From: Dryocosmus kuriphilus
Taxonomy: Eukaryota; Arthropoda; Insecta; Hymenoptera; Cynipidae
NCBI GenBank assembly: GCA_038277395.1
Contig: CM076193.1
Span: 90,721,583-90,785,582 of the forward strand
Length of the DNA: 64,000 nt
Direction of reading: 5' to 3'
Position 1 is the first letter of the stretch. Every line of letters starts with the position of its first letter. Shown here one piece after another: positions 45,642 through 58,035 of this stretch. The notes beneath the pieces were generated by a model. It was not told where the DNA came from, did not search any database, and saw only the letters and a program-made list of their open reading frames with translations. Made by a program: the position numbers and the translations under genes.

Positions 45642-48600
45642 ATTGCTATGAGATCCATTACTAGTAGCCGGAAGGTCATGACTATTCTGAATCGGTACGG
45701 GCATACAATCGGGTATAATCTTGCAGAAGAAATAGAGACAGAATTAACTTATACCTCTCACAACAAAAAAAAACAGTTTGATTCCGTCAGGTATTAATCC
45801 AACATTCGGCCGCTGCACTAACGTCGCTTTCGACAATTATGATCGGTTTGTAGATACGTCAAGTGGTAAAGATACCATGCATGATACCATCGGTGTTGGT
45901 TACCAATTTGTTGATTCTCCGAATACAATATTAAACGCATCATACGCGGTCGAAAAGTTATCACCTATTTTGCGCAACACTGATTATGACGGCTCAGAAC
46001 AACCCCTCCGAAAAAGACGTCGTTTTCATGTAATAAAAAAAGATATTGAACCATATTTTAAAAAGTCAACGAAAAACATGACGTTACTGACGACCGTTGA
46101 CATAAAAAGTTTTCTTTACGATTGCGAAATTGAACGGGAAATGTCTGTAACTAGAGATGCTGTGTGGGCAATTTCACTGTCAGTTTGCAAGCAAAAGTTG
46201 ATGTGGTTAGGTTTCAACTCTTTAACATTTATTGACGATAGTGAACGTCAAATTGTTGATTGCCTACCTCCATTAAATTCGTCACCTACATCAAACGCAG
46301 TGGTCCGCGAAGCTATGGAACGCGCTAGCGATATTGCAGCACAGTATACGCAGAACGAAATGGTTGTAACATACGATTTAGCAATTGCGAAAATCGCAAT
46401 GCAAATCCAAAAGACTGAAAGCCCTAGATATGATCACCTGTTTATCAATCTTGGAGGTTTTCACATTTTTTTAGCATATTTTGGCTCTGGGAAAATTCAT
46501 AGAATCTTCAGGTTTGATTAAAGTTGTAGTACAGATAGATGTTTTAGCAAATAACTCGGTTAATTGCTTTCTCGACGGAAAGCATTTCAATCTGTGTAAA
46601 CGTATTCACGTTTTACTTGCCGGTGCTTTGCACGTGCTGCACTTTGAGCGCTTCCAGTTGGAGAATGAATTATTCGCAGAAATTTTAGCTGAAGATATAA
46701 ATCATCTTCTTGAAAATCCTTCTCACTGAAAGTTTGATCTTGAGTTAATTTCTGCCTTGAAAAATGTTGTTAATCAATATCAAACGCTTTTGCGAAAAAA
46801 CATTGTCTGGTCAGCACGGGAAAACAGCGCAATATTGTATGCTGTACGTTGAATTCGTTCATAAATACTTGCGTCTTTCTCGAAGTATTCGTATCAGCGA
46901 CATGGAGCTACATATGGACTTCATTTTTGATGTCTCAAGTCTGTTTTTCACTTTCAATCAACCAAATTATGCCCGATGGTCAGTGTTGTTCGCCAGTAAT
47001 CTGATGAAATTGAAAATGAACGATTCTCCTCTTGTTTTTGATTTTGCTCGCGGTGCCTTTGGAGTAAAGCGGACAAACGGAAATTTTTCTCGTTCTCCAG
47101 TCGACTTAACCCTCGAACAAACAATCAATGCTGATGCCGCAAACACCTTGACAGGAGTTAGTCATTTTACGAATTCGATAGAGGCCCGAGAGCGGTGGGC
47201 GGTGAGTCACGCTCTGAGGACGAAAATAATTTCTCAATTGAAGGCTGATATCAAACTCACATGAAATGATGACGTTGCGACTTCATTGTTGAAAAGCAGA
47301 GTTGAACGAGACGAGCAATCATTGGAGTCCATAATAATAAGTTTTAAGGCAAATGTAAATCCTTTTGATGAAGAAATTGATAAAAATCAATTATTCAATG
47401 TTTCAACTGGAAGAGCTACCTTACCTGAAGTTTCAGATTTCCTTTTGGGTGCGGAAACGATAGGTCGAGAGCAGAAATATAAATTTATTGAGGAATGCAA
47501 TGCGGATGAAAGTAGATTTTCCAGACCCATAAAGCGCAACAAAAGCCTTAATTTTTCACACGATTGCGTTAAGAATGTTCAAAGAAATCGGGAAAAAGAC
47601 ATTTTTGGACGCTTATTGTCTATTGATATTGATAAAAAAGTTGACACTCAACACTGCCTGACTTACCCCTTGGCTCCGGCACCACCCGCGCTCTTTCAGT
47701 GCAACGGCGACATGTTCAAAACCGATAAATCCGTACTTGCAAAAACTCTGAAATCATCTCTCGACTCATCCGCCGCGCTTACAGATGACATTGACATATT
47801 GATAATCGATGGTTTTTATTTTCTGCATCTCCTGGGACTGACAATCCCATCGACTTTGGACGGCGTTTCCAAAACAATTTTAACGAAATTGTGTTCAACT
47901 CAAGCGAGGGAATTCCATCTCGTATTCGATAGATACCTGATGCCTTCTATCAAAAATTGCGAAAGACAACATCGGTCAGAATATAACATTGAATACAACA
48001 TCACAGGATCCCAGCAAAGCAGACCGGTTAATTTTTTGCTTGCTTTGAAAAATTACAAATTCAAGGAGTCTGTAGTGCGATTTTTATCTCAACACTGGGA
48101 AAACGATTGCATGGTGCCAATTATAGAGGGAAAAAAGTAATTTTAACCGTTGATGAAAAATGTTTTTTTTTTTTTTCGGGAAGGTAATACTGTTAGGAAA
48201 GAAAAAGTGTACGAATTAGAATGCATGCACGAAGAAGCCGACACTCGAATCATTTATAACATAAGTAAGGCTGATTCCTGCTCAAAAATTCTGATCAAAG
48301 CATCATATACAGACGTTTTAATCATTTTGCTTGCTAATATCCATAAATTTTCCACAATGCAGATTTGGCTTGATGATGGTAACATCAAAGACAATAAACG
48401 TACCTGCACAAATTGTACGGAACTGTCATCAAAATTAGGTTTGTCATTGTGTCTCGCTTTGCCTGGATTTCATGCCTACACCGGTTCAGATTATACAGCT
48501 GCATTCTTTCGTAAAGGAAAACTCCGGCCTTTTCGTTTACTTGAAAAAAGTCTCGAATTTCAACAACTGTTTTCTTCATTGGTAGATAAAACTGTTGTAT

Positions 48601-49267
48601 TAGATAATGAAAAAATTACAGATGCAATACAAGTATTCACGTGCTTGATTTATGGAATAAAAAATTGCTCGAGCGTAAACGCTGCGCGTTATGAGATACT
48701 TCAAAAAACATATTCCAGTAAAGGCAAAGATAAACATTTTTTGCGTGCCGTTAAGGGTTTTGATTCCAGCAGTATTCCTCCGTGTTGGAAATCCTTGAAG
48801 TGTGCGCTCTCGAATCCTGAGCAATATGGTTGGAATCTTGAACTTGACTCTACACTGAAACCTACTTATTTCAATGGTGACACAACTCCTCTCACTATTG
48901 AAGACGTTTTAGTTGTAACTAAAGAAGGTGAGAATGCTACAATGGACGAAAATGACTTGCAAAATGAATACGATAGTTCTGACTCAGATTCAGAACAGTT
49001 GCAGGTCAGTAGTCCGAGATTTTTCACTTGTAATTTAGTAATCGCAACAAAACTGTGTAGTTATTTATTTTGCCAGTTTATGTATTTCAATGTTTAATTA
49101 TCTTAAAATTTCCCGCCCCAATTTTGAAACGTATGAATCTTTGAAACATTTCAGAAGTTTCATGAAACTTTTCATTTCATCAATGTTTCATTAAACTTTA
49201 CAACCCTAGTTGGCTGTATATTAGCAAATAAATTCTATTGTTCAACCAACCCAATTTTTGTTAAAAC

Positions 49268-49490
49268 AACCAAACAGTTTGCTCAGTGTATGTAACGAAA
49301 ATGTAACGTGTACAAATGTAAACCGAGATGTGAACTAGTGTAACGAAAATGTTACTTTTTCCAACGAAAGAATGTACGGCTACGATTGTACATATAGAAT
49401 AATTTGTATAACCGTTTACAGTTGTAAACCAATATTTATTAGTCCTTAGAAATTTTGTTTAATAAATATAAATTAATAATAATAATCTTC
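49268..49490. repeat. direct repeat copy A (with 50988-51170)
   Basis: CTCAGTGTATGTAACGAAAA, then TTGTACATATA, ATAATTTGTATAACCG and TTTTGTTTAATAAATATAAAT are shared in order and orientation with 50988-51170. The pair brackets 1.5 kb that includes a MITE. The AATAAATATAAAT end suggests a retroposon tail or a shared UTR. Confidence 0.75.
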
Positions 49491-50076
49491 GTAGTCATTC
49501 ATTTATTCACTTTGTCTGCACATTGAAGTTAGCTAAATATTATGTACTTTCTTTGTATTGAAATGTGTTTAATTTTTCTTCGGCGAATTGCATACTGAAA
49601 CTAGCTCCTCTTTTTCCTTCCGCTTTTTCGTATTTCTCTGTTTACATTTTTTTTACGAATTTGAAGGTATGTTTATCTTTCTGTTATTAATAATATATTA
49701 AACATTCAATATATTGATTAGAAGTTCTACGTGCACTGAAAGAAATAATTTAGTTATCGCAACAAAAACGTTTTGTTGAACAGTTTTTGTTGCCTCAGCA
49801 AAATTTTGGTTGTTATCAGAAAATTATTTTGTTGTCATAACAAAATTTTTTGGTTGAGTCTTTCTTTGTTGGTCCAAACAAAGTTTTATTGAGCCAACAA
49901 AAATGTTTTGTTAGACCAGTTAGATACGCGACGACGCATGCGTGTTCATCTCGTTGATATCTAATATGTCGGATCGGTGGATACAGCTGTTTTGTGCGGT
50001 CTTTGGTGCATTTTATTTATTTCTATGTGTTTTCGTGCGTTGTGATTATATAAATGGAAGATAAAAACATGAGGCA
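49491..50076. other. noncoding; repetitive AACAAAA/TTTTGTT words
   Basis: From about 49735 to 49920 short words ACAAAA and TTTTGTTG alternate on both strands (CAACAAAAACGTTTTGTTG), which gives many small hairpins. No gene. Confidence 0.5.
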
Positions 50077-50695
50077 CCCTACTGCAAATTCCTATATAGT
50101 CTCCTGTAAAGGATCCTATAAAGCGACCTATGTAGTTATCTTTATAGGATCCTATATAGGATCCTACGTGGGTGTTTCCTTCTAGGTAGTACCTATAGGA
50201 TTTGGCACAGGATCCTATATAGTTTTTGGTACAGGATCCTGCGTAGGATCCTATATAGGATCCTATGTAGGAACACATATTTTGAAAATTATTTTCAAAA
50301 ATAAAATAAAATGATGCGCAGTAGTTTCCTGTAAGAGCTACAGTTGCGCAGTAGTTTTTCTGGGCTGTTAGATTGACAAAGTACATATATAAACATAATT
50401 ATATTTCCTTATTATTATTATTAATTTTTAAATTAATTTATTAACTAAGTATATAACATTAGTATCCTATATAGAATCCTACGTCATTTCCTATAGGTGG
50501 CACCTATAGGTGAAACATAAAGGATCCTAAATAGGATCCTACGCAGGATCCTGTACCAAAAACTATATAGGATCCTGTGCCAAATCCTATAGGTACTACC
50601 TAGAAGGAAACACCCACGTAGGATCCTATATAGGATCTTATAAAGATAACTTATAGGATCCTTTACAGGAGACTATATAGGAATTTGCAGTAGGG
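50077..50695. mobile_element. 619-bp MITE built of AGGATCCT palindromes
   Basis: Ends CCCTACTGCAAATTCC and GGAATTTGCAGTAGGG with a GCA duplication (50074-50076 and 50696-50698). The arms of about 200 bp consist largely of the 12-mer TAGGATCCTATA, itself a palindrome, repeated a dozen times and interspersed with single words such as GGTAGTACCTATAGG. The minus ORF of S-Y-I-G repeats is a by-product. Confidence 0.9.
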
Positions 50696-50987
50696 GCAGC
50701 TTGTGCAGGACTGCTTAAAAACTTGTGACTTTAGTTTTTTAAGAGGTTTCATTGTTAACAGAAGAAAACTGATGGAAGAAGTTTTGTGATCTCGATGTGT
50801 CAATGTTACACTAAATGTGTTGGCTGTTGGCTTATCTTTCTCCGAAGACAATATATGTGTTCATAAATCATTTTAAATTAAAACAATACATTCGTAGACT
50901 TTTCTTGTGTGCACAAAGGTTTTAAAACTTTTGTGCACACCAGAAAAGTGTGCAAATATATAAATATAAGTGTAAATATATAAATAT

Positions 50988-51170
50988 AAAACCAAACAGT
51001 TTTCTCAGTTATCGTCTCAGTGTATGTAACGAAAATGTTACTTTTTCTACCGAAACAATGTGTAAATTCGATTGTACATATAAAATAATTTGTACAACCG
51101 TTTACGGTTGTAAACCAACATTTATAAGTCCTTAGAAATTTTGTTTAATAAATATAAATATATAATAATA
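50988..51170. repeat. direct repeat copy B (with 49268-49490)
   Basis: Same module as 49268-49490, slightly shorter, followed directly by the TA microsatellite. Confidence 0.75.
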
Positions 51171-51183
51171 CATAAATGTGTAT

Positions 51184-51199
51184 AATATATATATATATA

Positions 51200-51266
<67 letters not shown>
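51184..51266. repeat. TA microsatellite next to the right inverted repeat
   Basis: About 40 TA units with one ACCA interruption, running into ATTCCATGCATTTTCC of the inverted repeat. The left arm has only a short ATATATAC trace at this point, so expansion was one-sided. Confidence 0.95.
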
Positions 51267-51267
<1 letters not shown>

Positions 51268-51733
51268 TTCCATGCATTTTCCGACTTTCAAAAAAAGTGT
51301 GAAAAGGGCCTGACAATCTGACATCCCATTTTCGGGTATAACTCTACAATATTGAGAAAACCGGTTTTCATTCCGTCCTTTCAGTCCTGACACCTGACGC
51401 GCCGAGTGACGCGCGTCAATCCCATGTGAATTTTGAGTCGTCGGAAAAAACCCGGTTTTCTCGTTCCGTCCTTCTCTATTCAATGAATGGTGGCATCGAC
51501 CCTTGTCGTCGTCTAAGCGAGAAGGAACTGCTTTTCGTCCAGTGGCGTCGACGTTTTAAAAATCAGAGGGAAAATTTTGAAATTGCTATTTTAACATTGT
51601 TTAAACAATTTTGCACCAAAAACATAGTGGCAACCATTTACAGCAGTGGCCAATTAATAATAATACGTTTTAAAAAATTCGATATTTTGATAAACATTAT
51701 ACATGTCGAATCTTGCAGTGGGATCTCGGACTA
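51262..51733. repeat. right inverted repeat of the Academ-like element
   Basis: Reverse complement of 39284-39730, ending GGGATCTCGGACTA before TAA. Confidence 0.88.
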
Positions 51734-51736
51734 TAA

Positions 51737-52986
51737 GTACGCTTTCCTCTATTTTTTTCCTTATCCCTTCCACTTACTGCTTTCATATCACGCCCGAATA
51801 TTTCTCCGAATCTCCCTTGTTTTTCGAAGGTTTATTCCTAACGATTTTCAGAATGTTTTACACCTTTTTCAGAAATCTGCTTTGCGAGATTAGAAAGTGC
51901 GTGTCTTCACGGCACTGACGCAACTCCGTGAAGATAGCACTGCAATGTAAAAAAAATTATGGGTTTTTTAATTTTTATACGGAATCGTTTGGAAGTCGTT
52001 TGGAAATGTTGGAAAATCAAGTTTTAACCTCCGTAAAGATAGCACTGCAATGTAAAAAAACTATGGGTTTTTTTACGGAATGTTTGGAAATCGTTTGGAA
52101 ATCAAGTTCTATCATTTGAAGGTGAAAATCCAAAAAATTATCGATTTTTCAAAAATATGTTCAGTACTTACCTTATTTATGCGATTCTACGTGATGCGTC
52201 TTCTCCGTCGTTGTACTTTATAAAATGACATCCAATTGCGAGTCAATATAATCAATATAGGTGTTCCTATATTTTTTCAAAATAAATATTTTACTACCTA
52301 AAAACTAAAAACATGCTCTTTTTTATTTTATAAACGTAAAAATGTAATAATACCTGTATTTATGATAAAAAGATGTAATGATTAGGCCTGCATAGAAATT
52401 GCTTTCAGCTTATTATTCTCATTTTTTTATCGCATATTTCCGCATAATCCACAGAATTTCGCCGCATAATTTGAAGATTTTCAACAGCAGAAAAATTGTC
52501 CCTAATAATTAATTTTGACGACAATTCCTCATATATGATCAACTCTTGAATTAAGCGATGTCCACCTTTTGTGACAAGATAAATAATTCCATTCAATATC
52601 GAACAATACTTCAAAGCGGCATTTTTAAATTATTTCTGCACAAGAAAACTATATTACATTGACACTTACACCATACAATTGTATTTCAAATTTGAAATTC
52701 CCGCAGTGTCTCTCCAGTCCCTGACATAATCATTTACAGGTTGTAAGTACTATTACTCTGGTATTGCTGTCTCCTTCTAACCATTGGAACTCTTTCTTTA
52801 TTTCCCCTCATTTCAACACTTTTACATTAGCGTCTTTTATCACAGATATTTTTACTTTCTTCGGAAAACTGTCTACCTTTTTGCAAAGTTTCTGTTTAAA
52901 ATATATAAGTAGTACGTACGAAAACAGATGGAATTCAATGGGAAGTTGAGCGACATTACAGTTTTTTGACATCTCGGCCAGCAGCC
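51737..52986. mobile_element. TTAA-family element, copy 3, right part only
   Basis: 52150-52986 matches the right arm of the 7.2-kb copy (59905-60969), ending CTCGGCCAGCAGCC before TTAA (52987-52990), with small deletions. 51760-51890 resembles the core at 57900-58005 of that copy. The Academ-like transposon seems to have inserted into this copy, as its TAA duplication falls inside it. 51925-52105 is a 105-bp tandem duplication (GATAGCACTGCAATGTAAAA). Confidence 0.75.
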
Positions 52987-52990
52987 TTAA

Positions 52991-53280
52991 GATTACTTTA
53001 GGATTACTTTAGGGTTACGCGGTACAGTAACCATTGCGTTTAAGCGGTCCACTAGGGATTCCATGCATATGTTACAAAAATGATATTTTTCTGTTAGGAA
53101 TTGATTTTACCGAATATTTAACTAAATAATAACATCGATCGTTTCATTTTTTAAGGATTTTATTATTGATTTTGGATAGCTTTTGAAAAGTAAACAAAAA
53201 TCTCAAAATACAGCTTGGTTAAAAATAATTTTTTTCCACTTTGTTAAAAAAAAATAAAAATTCGTTCCATACAATTCTGT
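52991..53280. other. no gene; inverted match to 22490-22565
   Basis: GATTACTTTAGGGTTACGCG and GCGGTCCACTAGGGATTCC at the start repeat 22490-22565 in inverted orientation. The rest is AT-rich without signals. Confidence 0.5.
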
Positions 53281-53632
53281 TGATGAGGTATCTAGTGATT
53301 ACAAGCACCTAAGTCCGGAAATGTTGAAATTAACAAGTTTCTGAATAATTATTTTAACCATTTTATATTGAAATGTGATTTTATTGGCACAATAATTCCA
53401 GATGAAGTAATTTGAGATGGATTTGATAGTGCATGTGAAGCGAGCCGAGCAGAGTTAAAAAATTTAAAACGCTAAAACCTTTAATCAGAACGTTACATGT
53501 ACTCTCACATCCATTTATACATATTGTGCAAATAAAATCACATTTTAATATAAAATGCTTAAAATAAATAGATAAGAAATTTGTTAATTTTAAAATTCCC
53601 GGACTTGAGATTGTGATCACTAGCGTCATCAA
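53281..53632. mobile_element. 350-bp inverted-repeat MITE
   Basis: TGATGAGGTATCTAGTGATT at the left pairs with GATCACTAGCGTCATCA at the right. Arms of about 115 bp also share TATTGAAATGTGATTTTATT and its complement. No ORF. Confidence 0.75.
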
Positions 53633-55602
53633 AGGCAGAAAACATCCCCATTGGCATTATTCGCCATGGGCACGAACTACAAATACGCTGCAATCGCAAC
53701 CATCTGATTGGTCTGATTGCGTCACGTGGTCTGAAAGCAGGCTCTTTTTGTAATGTTTACAAAGAGACTCGTAATTGATAACGTTTAAGGCTGTTGGCCG
53801 AGGTGTCGAAAAATAGGTTAGAAATGTGATGTCGCTCAAATTTCTGTTGAATAACATCTGCTTTCGTATCTACGACTTATGTATTTTAAAGACATACTTT
53901 TCAAAAAGATTTCCTCAACCCGGAAGGGGTTCACGGTTGTATGAGGTGCGCTTACTATACAGCTTTTCGAAAAAAGTAAAAATATCTGTGCTAAAATACG
54001 ATAATGCAAAAGTGTTGAAATGAGGGGAAGTAGAGAAAGAGTTCCAATGGTTAGAAGGAGAAAGCAATACCAGAGTAGTACTTACAATCTATAAATGATT
54101 ATGTTAGAGACTGGAGAGACACTGCAACTATACACTCGCGGCACGGCATCAATTTTTCTTTTTAGCGCATTTACAATTTTGCATACAACAACCCTACTCC
54201 ATGTGAAAATCGTTAAAATACAAATAATTTTATGAAACACGTGGGGTTATGACAGTATTGACAGGCCTCGAAGCTCGTCTCGCCAACCACGGCTGCCAAA
54301 ATGCTGTTGGTAAAGTCGCACGCGACGGCGGGAATTTCAAATTTGCAATACAATTGTATGGTGTAAATGGCAATGTAATATTGTTATCTTGTATAGAAAT
54401 AATTTAAAAATGCCGCTTTGAAGTACCGTTCAATACTGAATGAAACTATTTATCTTCTCGTATAGGTGGATATTGTTTACTTCAAGAGTTGATCATATAT
54501 CAGGAATTACCCACAGAAGTAATTATTAGGGACAATTTTTCTGCTGTTGAAAGTCTTCAAATTATGCGACGAAAATCTGTGGATTATACGCAGATGCGAT
54601 GAAAAAAAATGAGTATGAGCTGAAAATAATGTATGCAGGCCTAAATATTACCTCTTTTTATCATAAATACGGGTATTATTGCCTACATTTTTAAGTCTAT
54701 AAAATACAAAAGAACAAGTTTTTAGTTTTTAGGTAGTAAAATATTTATTTTCACAAAATATAGGAACACCTATATTGACTCGCAGTTACAAATAATTGTG
54801 TAAAGTACAACGACGGAGAAGGCGCATCGCGGAAAATGGTATCAATACGGTAAGTACTTAAAACTCTATTCTCTCTTTAGAAAAACTTTAAAACGCTTGA
54901 AAAAAAATTCTTTCAACAATTATTGTTACCAAAAAGTCCCTTGAGCTGCTCTCCCTACAAGCATGAGCGTCGACTGTAGAACTCGGGGATTCCAGAAACA
55001 ACTGCTATTTTAAAAATCTGCAAGAATATTTTCAAAATTAGTACCAGTTTTTGCAGATGAAATAATTTCGAAATTTTCATTTCGAAATAATGGGCAAAAT
55101 AGTGAGTATGAATAAAATACAAAATTCATAGAAAACTTTCCAAATGTTAATGACAGACAGTTTTTAAAGAGAAGATACCAAACAATATTTTTCAAATATC
55201 AAAGATCAAACTTACGTTTCAAAGAATATAAAGTAATTTTAGAACACATAGCAATTGTTGGTTCGAAATTTGTACTTTCAATAATTTAGATTTCATTTCA
55301 ATTTCGAACTCTTGTAATTTTGAATAAAGCTTATTTTTCAATACCTTGAATTTAAAAGACATTTAATTATGAATACTTTCTGAATATTTAATTTTAGTTC
55401 ACCATATAGAAATATGCTCGAAAATGAGCTTCAAAGCGAAATTAAGATTGTAATAGTAATGAAGCAGCTGATTTGGTACCGCTGTAGAACCGTTGTAAAT
55501 TGGTTATCAGCAGAACCAACTTTCGTGCACGAAAAAGAAATTAAAATTCTATCAATAATTCTGTGATCCTCATAAAAATTAAATTCTAAAATGGAAAGTT
55601 AC

Positions 55603-55742
55603 CTCGCACATAAGCGAAAGAGATCTTCTACGGGGACAGAGTCATTTTTTAACCCGTCTGCATCTTGAAGTATCGTGAAAATGGGTCCAATTAATGCCTC
55701 CAACATACACAAGAGTCCCGACACTGCGTCTATTTGAGGATT
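55603..55742 (-). pseudogene. transportin-3-like exon fragment, copy b1
   Basis: The minus strand reads NPQIDAVS, then GLLCMLEALIGPIFTILQ, DADGLKNDSVPVEDLFRLCAR, and ends at CGAG followed by GTAACT, a splice-donor-like border. In transportin-3 the corresponding region reads G-L-L-x-M-L-x-A, an N-G-L stretch and D-D-L-F-R-L. The NPQIDAVS part belongs about 80 residues earlier in the protein, so the two pieces were fused by deletion. Confidence 0.75.
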
Positions 55743-56410
55743 TCTCCCTTGAGCTGCTCTCCCCACAAGCATGAGCTTCGACTGTAGACCTCGGGGATTC
55801 CAGAAACAGCTTCTATTTTAAAAACCTACAAGAATACTTTCAAAATTAAACCAGTTTTTGCAGATGAAATAATTTCGAAATTTCCCTTTCGAAATAATGG
55901 GCAAAATAGTGAGTATGAATAAAATACAAAATTCATAGAAAACTTTCCAAATGTTAATGACAGACAGTTTTTAAAGAGAAGATACCAAACAATATTTTTC
56001 AAATATCAAAGATCAAACTTACGTTTCAAAGAATATAAAGTAATTTTAGAACACATAGCAATTGTTGGTTCGAAATTTGTACTTTCAATAATTTAGATTT
56101 CATTTCAATTTCGAACTCTTGTAATTTTGAATAAAGCTTATTTTTCAATACCTTGAATTTAAAAGACATTTAATTATGAATACTTTCTGAATATTTAATT
56201 TTAGTTCACCATATAGAAATATGCTCGAAAATGAGCTTCAAAGCGAAATTAAGATTGTAATAGTAATGAAGCAGCTAATTTGGTACCGCTGTAGAACCGT
56301 TGTAAATTGGTTATCAGCAGAACCAACTTTCGTGCACGAAAAAGAAATTAAAATTCTATCAATAATTCTGTGATCCTCATAAAAATTAAATTCTAAAATG
56401 GAAAAGTTAC

Positions 56411-56550
56411 CTCGCACATAAGCGAAAGAGATCTTCTACGGGGACAGAGTCATTTTTTAACCCGTCTGCATCTTGAAGTATCGTGAAAATGGGTCCAATT
56501 AATGCCTCCAACATACACAAGAGTCCCGACACTGCGTCTATTTGAGGATT
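56411..56550 (-). pseudogene. transportin-3-like exon fragment, copy b2
   Basis: Identical in translation to the piece at 55603-55742 and generated by the 808-bp duplication. The GTAACT border is retained. Confidence 0.75.
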
Positions 56551-56986
56551 TCTCCCTTGAGCTGCTCTCCCCACAAGCATGAGCGTCGACTGTAGACCTC
56601 GGGGATTCCAGAAACAGCTACTATTTTAAAAACCTACAAGAATATTTTCAAAATTAGAACCAGTTTCTGCAGACGAAATAAGTTCGAAATTTCCATTTCG
56701 AAATAATGGACAAAATAGTGAGTATGAATAAAATACAAAATTCATAGAAAACTTTCCAAATGTTAATGACAGACAGTTTTTAAAGAGAAGATACCAAACA
56801 ATATTTTTCAAATATCAAACTTACGTTTCAAAGAATATAAAGTAATTTTAGAACACATAGCAATTGTTGGTTCGAAATTTCTACTTTCAATAATTTCTGA
56901 CACCTTCTTCAGAAATGTTTTTGACGCCTTCTTTGATTTTCGAAACGTTTATGGACAGAACCAAACAATGAATGCTTCCTACATAC

Positions 56987-57206
56987 CCAAGTTTCTCGAC
57001 ACTGCGTCTGTTTGAGGATTTGTGTTTCCAAGGATAGCTGCTAGTCTGTCAAGAAATATCACAGGATCAGTCTTTGTACCTCTGTCAAACTGAAATCGCT
57101 CCATTTTTCATAAGTTCACACAACGGCCTCACCTGGAACCAGCAGAGTTCCTTCATCGAACGGTCGATTTTTTCCTGAGGGAGTCTCGACAGTATTTTCG
57201 CAACTC
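56987..57206 (-). pseudogene. transportin-3-like exon with splice-like borders
   Basis: Transportin-3 imports SR-type splicing factors into the nucleus. On the minus strand an acceptor TTGTTCACAG precedes the exon and a donor GTATGT follows. It translates as VAKILSRLPQEKIDRSMKEL, CWFQVRPLCELMKNG, then after a one-frame shift GTKTDPVIFLDRLAAILGNT and NPQTDAVSRNL. The animal family shows L-x-R-L-P near L-C-x-x-Q-V, and S-D-P then F-L-D-R-L-A, at the same spacing. This looks like a genomic exon captured with its intron edges rather than a retrocopy. The frameshift makes it non-functional as protein. Confidence 0.82.
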
Positions 57207-58035
57207 CTGTGAACAAAAATAGTAGAAACAATTCTCTAAATATGAAAAGTATTATATATAGCGACCGTGCGGGCCTCGAATAAAATTTCGAAAATGTACT
57301 TCTTTAGGATACATAGTAAAAGTTTAAAAAACAATTCCAATTTGAAATACTTTTTTTAACAAAGAAAAGTAGATAAAACGTTATACGTATATTGGAAGAA
57401 TAAAATACTGATAAACAATATTTAAGAAGTTAAAGTTTCTTTCTAACTTACAATCGTATGGGTTTTCAAATTGTAATTGCAGAAAGTAAATAAAGTTTGA
57501 AGTTGATACAAAGACTTAAAAATGGCTAGGTCCATAACATTTTTTACGTTATAACGCATACAAAAACTTAACAAAACAGTATTGCAAAGAATAACAAGCT
57601 CGAAATTAATAATATAAATATATAATTAGCATTATTCTCTTTTTATGAAGATTTGTCAATTTTGAAGATTATTTTCTGATCATCATATAGGTTATGTTAC
57701 GCTTTGCGAATTCAAAAGGCTCAAAAGTTTATCATTTAAAATTAACCTGTTGAAAGATATGGCAGATTGAAAATGTATTTATCATAATTCAAACATAAAG
57801 TGTCTCATTTACCTGTACAAACGACTGGTGACCATCGATCGTTTTGGCATTACAGTTGGTAAGATGTCATCCTCATTTTGTTCGACTCACTTTTCTCGAT
57901 CTACAACCACTTTTTTGACTATTTATTATCCCATTATTCAAATATTCATCTTCCTAGCGATTTTCCGAATTTTGGACACCTTTTTCAGAAATGTTTTTGA
58001 CGCCTTTTTTGATTTTTGAACAATGAATGCTTCCC

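Larger units (their letters stand above)
40419..49012 (+). pseudogene. Academ-like transposon protein with zinc motifs and XPG/PIN-like nuclease
   Basis: Exon 1 (40419-40660) has FLCGK...HSQCY. An exon at about 42914-43066 and one from 43243 (CVTCNTVRK...YHPTCLY) follow. Coding continues after the mariner at 44520, past a 454-bp MITE at 45188, and on through shifts near 45778, 46500, 46727, 46850, 47262 and 48140. The middle holds a GGFHIFLAYFGS.GK segment typical of the family. The C-terminal part has acidic blocks DILIIDGFYF, HLVFDRY, CMHEEADTRIIYN, TDVLIILL and LPGFHAYTGSDYTAAF, which resemble the metal-binding residues of PIN/XPG nucleases. The role would be element excision or integration. 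The many breaks show it is inactive. The relative at 8.2-9.6 kb has only the N-terminal part. Confidence 0.7.
39284..51733. mobile_element. 12.45-kb Academ-like DNA transposon
   Basis: Inverted repeats of about 450 bp (39284-39730 and 51262-51733) begin TAGTCCGAGATCCCACTGC and are bordered by a TAA duplication (39281-39283 and 51734-51736). They enclose a long multi-exon protein with zinc-binding motifs and an XPG/PIN-like nuclease region. A 3-4-bp duplication plus such a nuclease is what is reported for the Academ superfamily, so I place it there provisionally. At least four other elements have inserted into it: piggyBac-like, mariner, a 454-bp MITE and a 619-bp MITE. Confidence 0.7.
54941..56900. 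repeat. 808-bp tandem units, 2.4 copies
   Basis: TTGAGCTGCTCTCC starts units at 54941, 55749 and 56557, spaced exactly 808 bp. Units one and two are complete and almost identical; the third stops near 56900. Each complete unit ends with the same transportin-like exon piece. The first unit begins inside the left inverted arm, so its first 640 bp also exist inverted in the right arm. Confidence 0.95.

Noticed and set aside
50077..50695. CRISPR-like array of regularly spaced repeats
   Set aside because: The repeats are palindromic 12-mers in two inverted arms with mobile-element ends, and the context is eukaryotic; no cas genes are present.
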